From: UBA9076 sp964418835
GTDB lineage: Bacteria > Bacillota_I > Bacilli_A > Erysipelotrichales > Erysipelotrichaceae
Direction of reading: 5' to 3'
DNA: 8,405 bases
NCBI GenBank assembly: GCA_964418835.1
Contig: CAYQNJ010000033.1
Coordinates: 1-8,405, forward strand
Shown here: in pieces, positions 5,668 through 8,405 of the stretch
Position numbering within the stretch: the stretch's first letter is position 1
How the letters are laid out: every line of letters begins with the position of its first letter
The notes under the pieces: generated by a model
What the model saw: only the letters and a program-made list of their open reading frames with translations
Told to the model about the DNA's origin: nothing
Databases searched by the model: none
Translations under genes and position numbers: made by a program

Positions 5668-7279
5668 AGTACATACCTTGAGGCATCATTGGAGCAACAT
5701 CTTTTTCTTTTATTTCAGCTACAGCAGCTTCAGTGGTAATAAACAACCCTGAAATACTAGCAGCATTTAACAATGCGGATCTAGATACCTTAGTAGGATC
5801 TACAATACCTTTTTCAAACATATTTACCCATACACCTGTTTTAGCATCAAACCCAATTCCACTTTCAACTTCAAATTGTTTATCAACTATTTCATTGCCA
5901 TCATATCCTGCATTTTCTGCGATTTGATATGTAGGTTTTGATATTGCATCAAACACTACATTAATGCCTCTTTGAATATCAACAACTTCATTTTTTACAT
6001 TGTTTTTAATATTCTTAGAAACTTCAATAAATGCAGCACCTCCACCTGCGACAATACCTTCAGCTATTGCAGCTTTAGTCGCATTTAATGCATCTTCTAT
6101 TCTTAATTTCTTTTCTTTTAGCTCAGCTTCAGTAGTTGCACCAACCTTTATTAGTGCTACACCATTTGTTAGTTTTGCAAGTCTTTCAGAATATTTCTTT
6201 TTATCATAGTCACTAGTAGAATTATCTCTTAAATTTTTAATTTCAGTTATTCTAACATCCATGTCTTCCTTATTACCTGCACCATCAATTAATGTTGTTT
6301 TATCTTTTCCAACAATAACCTTTTTTGCACTACCTAAATCTGCTATATCTAAATCTGCTAAATTCATATTTAAATCTTTAGCATAAAACTTAGCACCACT
6401 CATAACAGCAATATCACTTAATGTATCTTTGCCACTATCGCCAAATCCAGGAGACTTAGTTGCTACTACATTAAATGTTCCTCTTAACTTATTCACAATA
6501 ATTGTAGAAATAACTTCATTTTCAAAATCATCCGCAATTAAAAGCAATGATCTATTTGTTTGTACTATCTTTTCTAATGTAGGTAATATCTCTTGAATTG
6601 TATTTATTTTTTGATCAGTTACTAATATTAAAGGATTCTCCATTACTACTTCCATCTTGTCTCTATCAGATACCATATAAGGAGAAACATAACCCTTATC
6701 ATATTGTAATCCTTCACTCATCTCTAATGATGTATCAAATCCTTTTGATTCATCAACGTTAATAACTCCATCCTTACCAACTTTTTCCATTGCTTCAGCT
6801 ATAAACCTACCAACTTCTTCACTACCAGAAGAAATTGTAGCAATATTTTCAATGTCCTTATTTGTTTCAATCTTTTTAGACATATTCAATAATTCATTTG
6901 AAACAGCCTTACTAGCTATTTCAATACCTTCTCTTAGTAACACTGGATTAGCACCATTATCTACTGCTCTAATACCTGAATGAATCATATTTTGAGCTAA
7001 TAATGTCGCTGTAGTAGTACCATCTCCTGCAGTATCATTTGTGTTGTTCGCAACTTCAAACACTAACTTAGCTCCCATGTTTTCAAAAGCATTTTCTAAC
7101 TCTATTTCTTTTGCAATAGTAACTCCATCATTTGTAATAAGTGGAGAGCCATAACCCTTGTCTAATACAACATTACGCCCTTTAGGACCTAATGTAACCT
7201 TTACTGCATCACCTAACTTATCAACACCTTCAAGCATTGAAACTCTGGCATCTTTTGAATATAAAATTTCCTTACTCAT
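5666..7279 (-). CDS. groEL: Chaperonin GroEL (Hsp60), 60-kDa subunit
   Basis: This 537-residue protein is GroEL, which forms a double-ring ATP-driven folding chamber with the GroES lid in the cytoplasm. Equatorial ATP-site motifs are present: LGPKGRNVVLDK at 30-41, TNDGV with D51, AGDGTTTAT at 84-92 with D86, and RIEDAL at 393-398 with D396 for hydrolysis, plus AGGG at 411-414. The apical domain covers about 190-375, with LQYDKGYVSPYM at 191-202 and NKLRGTF at 263-269. Two features differ from the usual family: the normally strict APGFGDRRK is SPGFGDSGK (276-284), and the C-terminus stops at MMPQGMY with no Gly-Gly-Met repeats. ATP and core motifs are intact, so it should be active. It follows groES by 9 bp; its ribosome site AGGAGG overlaps the groES stop codon, suggesting translational coupling. 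It is controlled by the CIRCE sites upstream of groES. Confidence 0.98.
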   Translation of the reverse strand: MSKEILYSKDARVSMLEGVDKLGDAVKVTLGPKGRNVVLDKGYGSPLITNDGVTIAKEIELENAFENMGAKLVFEVANNTNDTAGDGTTTATLLAQNMIHSGIRAVDNGANPVLLREGIEIASKAVSNELLNMSKKIETNKDIENIATISSGSEEVGRFIAEAMEKVGKDGVINVDESKGFDTSLEMSEGLQYDKGYVSPYMVSDRDKMEVVMENPLILVTDQKINTIQEILPTLEKIVQTNRSLLLIADDFENEVISTIIVNKLRGTFNVVATKSPGFGDSGKDTLSDIAVMSGAKFYAKDLNMNLADLDIADLGSAKKVIVGKDKTTLIDGAGNKEDMDVRITEIKNLRDNSTSDYDKKKYSERLAKLTNGVALIKVGATTEAELKEKKLRIEDALNATKAAIAEGIVAGGGAAFIEVSKNIKNNVKNEVVDIQRGINVVFDAISKPTYQIAENAGYDGNEIVDKQFEVESGIGFDAKTGVWVNMFEKGIVDPTKVSRSALLNAASISGLFITTEAAVAEIKEKDVAPMMPQGMY

Positions 7280-7288
7280 AATTTCCTC

Positions 7289-7570
7289 CTATTCTACAAT
7301 TGCTAAAATGTCATCTATTGAAATGATTAGATACTCTTCGTTATTTAATTTAACTTCAGTACCACCATATCTTTTGTATATAACTTTTTGTCCTTTTTCT
7401 AAATTCATTGATACTAATTTTCCATCAACTTCCTTACCAGGACCAACCTCAATTACTACACCAATACTTGGTTCTTCTTTTGGTTTATCACTTAAGATAA
7501 TACCGCTAGCTGTTTTAGCTTCTTCCTTTGATTTTTGAATAACTACATTGTCTTGTAATGGTTTTAACAT
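7289..7570 (-). CDS. groES: Co-chaperonin GroES (Hsp10)
   Basis: The protein starts with MLKPLQDNVVIQK, the conserved GroES N-terminus, and carries the mobile loop TASGIIL followed by SDKPKEEP, VGPGKEVDG, KGQKVIYKRYGGTEV, and the ending EEYLIISIDDILAIVE, all in family order. Seven subunits form the lid on the GroEL ring. I choose the ATG at 7570-7568, giving 93 residues, over an upstream in-frame TTG at 7585, because that TTG lies in the ribosome site GGGAGGT (7583-7577) and would add a MGGKM extension absent from the family. The ATG immediately before (7573-7571) is only four bases from the ribosome site and is less likely. It is the first gene of the groESL operon, transcribed from the promoter at 7648-7621 and repressed through CIRCE. 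Confidence 0.96.
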   Translation of the reverse strand: MLKPLQDNVVIQKSKEEAKTASGIILSDKPKEEPSIGVVIEVGPGKEVDGKLVSMNLEKGQKVIYKRYGGTEVKLNNEEYLIISIDDILAIVE

Positions 7571-7588
7571 CATTTTACCTCCCAATTC

Positions 7589-7615
7589 TTAGCACTCTTG
7601 TTATTTGATTGCTAA
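7589..7615 (-). promoter_or_regulatory. CIRCE operator 1 (HrcA site), downstream of groES promoter
   Basis: Read with groES, the site is TTAGCAATC, nine bases, GAGTGCTAA: 17 of 18 positions match the consensus TTAGCACTC-N9-GAGTGCTAA. The predicted start of transcription (about 7614) falls at its upstream edge, and it ends just before the ribosome site. HrcA bound here would block initiation or elongation until heat or misfolded protein titrates GroEL. Confidence 0.95.
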
Positions 7616-7620
7616 TTAAT

Positions 7621-7648
7621 ATTATAGTATTATTTGTCACTTAGTCAA
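7621..7648 (-). promoter_or_regulatory. Sigma-A promoter of groESL
   Basis: On the minus strand, TTGACT (7648-7643) and TATAAT (7626-7621) are separated by 16 bp, close to the vegetative consensus. The -35 box lies wholly in the spacer of CIRCE operator 2, and the start of transcription falls at operator 1. No other heat-shock sigma box is seen, so control should be by repression. Confidence 0.85.
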
Positions 7649-7660
7649 GGTGAGTGCTAA
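7634..7660 (-). promoter_or_regulatory. CIRCE operator 2, degenerate, over the groES -35 box
   Basis: Read with groES, the first half is a perfect TTAGCACTC (7660-7652), the spacer is nine bases and contains the promoter -35 box, and the second half reads AAGTGACAA, matching six of nine consensus positions. The total is 15 of 18. It lies 45 bp upstream of operator 1, so HrcA could bind on both sides of the -10 box. Confidence 0.75.
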
Positions 7661-7700
7661 TGAATTCAGATAAAATTCACTTAAATTTCACAATTATTAT

Positions 7701-7729
7701 TTGTATTTTTAATAATTAAATGGTATCTT
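7701..7729 (+). promoter_or_regulatory. Extended -10 promoter candidate for the HD-domain gene
   Basis: TTGTAT (7701-7706), a 17-bp spacer and TATCTT (7724-7729) preceded by TGG (7721-7723) form an extended -10 promoter. Transcription would start near 7736, giving an 18-nt leader to the ATG at 7754. This position also argues against translation from the GTG at 7736. Confidence 0.5.
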
Positions 7730-7753
7730 GTTTAGGTGAATCGGAGAAAACGA

Positions 7754-8284
7754 ATGAACCAAACTTTAAAATCTAACCTAAACATAGAAGACAATGATCA
7801 AAATTCATTTAATGAATTTACATCAATTATTATAGATATCTTAAACAATAATGAATATAAAAAATTAGATTTATATACACAACATCTAAATACTTCAAGA
7901 TTACAACATTGTATAAATGTTGCTTACTACACATATAAGATGAGTAAATCTTTAAAATTAGATTATATTAGTGCTACTAGAGGTGCTATGCTACATGATT
8001 TCTTTGTGTATGATTGGCAAGAAGTACACTCATTTAATGAACATAAAAACATGCATCCTAAAGTATCTTTAGAAAATGCAAAAAAATATTTTGAAATAAA
8101 CAATATTATGGAAGATTGCATACTAAATCATATGTGGCCAGCAACAAACACAAAACCTAAAACAATGGAAGGTCATATTGTACAAATTGCTGATAAGTAT
8201 AGTGCAACAGTAGAAGTAAGCAAACAATCATATAGATTTGTAAAAGGAAAAACATTAAATATCCTTGCATATATTACAAAATAA
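7754..8284 (+). CDS. Small HD-domain phosphohydrolase-like protein
   Basis: With the ATG at 7754 the protein has 176 residues. An in-frame GTG at 7736 would add six residues (MNRRKR) but has no ribosome site, whereas GGAGA at 7743-7747 is six bases before the ATG. The HD fold is shown by RLQHC with H52, the doublet MLHDF with H81 and D82, H97 and H101 in NEHKNMHP, NHMWP with H126, and ADKYSA with D147, the set that binds one or two metals. These proteins hydrolyse phosphate esters of nucleotides or related molecules; the pattern 'LHDFFVYDW ... HP ... HMWP ... DK' recalls an uncharacterised clostridial HD family rather than the HD-GYP cyclic-di-GMP enzymes. About 40 N-terminal residues, rich in Asn and acidic, precede the domain. 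No membrane segment is visible. It is divergent from groES but has its own promoter and terminator, and no functional link to chaperonins follows. Confidence 0.85.
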   Translation: MNQTLKSNLNIEDNDQNSFNEFTSIIIDILNNNEYKKLDLYTQHLNTSRLQHCINVAYYTYKMSKSLKLDYISATRGAMLHDFFVYDWQEVHSFNEHKNMHPKVSLENAKKYFEINNIMEDCILNHMWPATNTKPKTMEGHIVQIADKYSATVEVSKQSYRFVKGKTLNILAYITK

Positions 8285-8309
8285 AAGCTTAGAAAATTCT
8301 AAGCTTTTT
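8283..8309. terminator. Bidirectional terminator after the HD-domain gene
   Basis: Positions 8283-8294 and 8297-8308 form a perfect inverted repeat (core AAGCTTAG / CTAAGCTT) with AAAA on the left and TTTTT on the right. The plus-strand hairpin starts within the HD-gene stop codon. On the minus strand the hairpin follows the stop of the gene entering from the right edge and is followed by T-rich sequence, so it should serve both. Confidence 0.85.
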
Positions 8310-8405
8310 ATATGTTATACATATTCTTACCTTTTCCCACAAGGTTTTCTAAGTCTTTTTCAAACACTTCTATTGCACTAGTCACATTATAATCACTCAC
8401 AAACT
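8308..8405 (-). CDS. C-terminal fragment of an unidentified protein entering from the right edge
   Basis: On the minus strand a frame is open from the right edge to a TAA at 8310-8308, giving 31 residues that end in AIEVFEKDLENLVGKGKNMYNI. The composition (Glu, Lys, Asn, hydrophobic residues at helical spacing) is that of a soluble protein end, and the stop codon directly abuts a hairpin that can terminate minus-strand transcripts. This placement is what makes it likely to be a real gene end despite its shortness. I do not recognise the family. Confidence 0.5.
   Translation of the reverse strand, partial: FVSDYNVTSAIEVFEKDLENLVGKGKNMYNI

Noticed and set aside
5733..6209. Two short plus-strand open frames (5733-5927, 6000-6209) antisense to groEL
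   Set aside because: Both are fully overlapped by groEL and show no motif; they are shadows.
7158..7538. 126-codon plus-strand open frame across groES and the start of groEL
   Set aside because: It is antisense to two highly conserved genes and spans their junction. It is rich in Ser, Thr, Pro and Ile, as expected from reverse reading of these codons, and has no supported function.
7571..7585. TTG start for GroES at 7585
   Set aside because: The TTG codon is part of the ribosome-binding site GGGAGGT, and the added MGGKM is absent from known GroES N-termini; ATG at 7570 fits both spacing and family.
7736..7753. GTG start for the HD-domain protein at 7736
   Set aside because: There is no ribosome site upstream, and the predicted transcription start is at about the same position; the ATG at 7754 has GGAGA at good spacing.

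Overview
This window is AT-rich DNA from a low-GC Gram-positive bacterium (Bacillota in the broad sense; a Clostridia, Erysipelotrichia or code-11 Mollicutes-like relative is possible, but the sequence alone does not decide). It uses the standard bacterial code: tryptophan is read from TGG throughout, and TGA ends at least two genes (the PHP protein and the aminotransferase), which argues against TGA-as-Trp mycoplasmas. A CIRCE-controlled groESL operon, Shine-Dalgarno sites of the AGGAGG type and strong sigma-A-like promoters fit a Firmicute.

Layout from left to right. (1) The C-terminal end of a membrane protein on +, probably an ECF-transporter S component. (2) A two-gene minus-strand operon: a PHP-domain phosphoesterase followed by a membrane-anchored CapA-type protein. 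Its terminator lies inside the 3' end of gene 1. (3) A YggS/PLPBP-type PLP-binding protein on +, divergent from the PHP gene. (4) A small unidentified multi-pass membrane protein on -, whose stop codon overlaps that of yggS. (5) A class I aminotransferase on +, divergent from gene 4. (6) A membrane-anchored alpha/beta hydrolase on -, which shares a 24-bp palindromic terminator with gene 5. (7) The groES-groEL operon on -, with two CIRCE operators and a near-consensus promoter. (8) A small HD-domain hydrolase on +, divergent from groES, with a bidirectional terminator. (9) The last 31 codons of an unidentified minus-strand gene at the right edge.

The genes are mostly housekeeping or general metabolism and do not form one obvious pathway. 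groES and groEL form the GroE folding machine. The PHP and CapA proteins are both predicted metal-dependent hydrolases and are co-transcribed. YggS (PLP homeostasis) and the PLP-dependent aminotransferase both involve vitamin B6 but are in separate transcription units. The arrangement is very compact: stop codons overlap, terminators sit in coding ends, and the largest gene-free stretch is about 180 bp (the groES/HD divergent region), so there is no room for a hidden large RNA or array. I found no mobile element, CRISPR array, tRNA or rRNA, and no convincing new defence or biosynthetic system. The most interesting details are the regulatory architecture of groESL, the divergent GroEL tail and apical motif, and the unknown small membrane protein.
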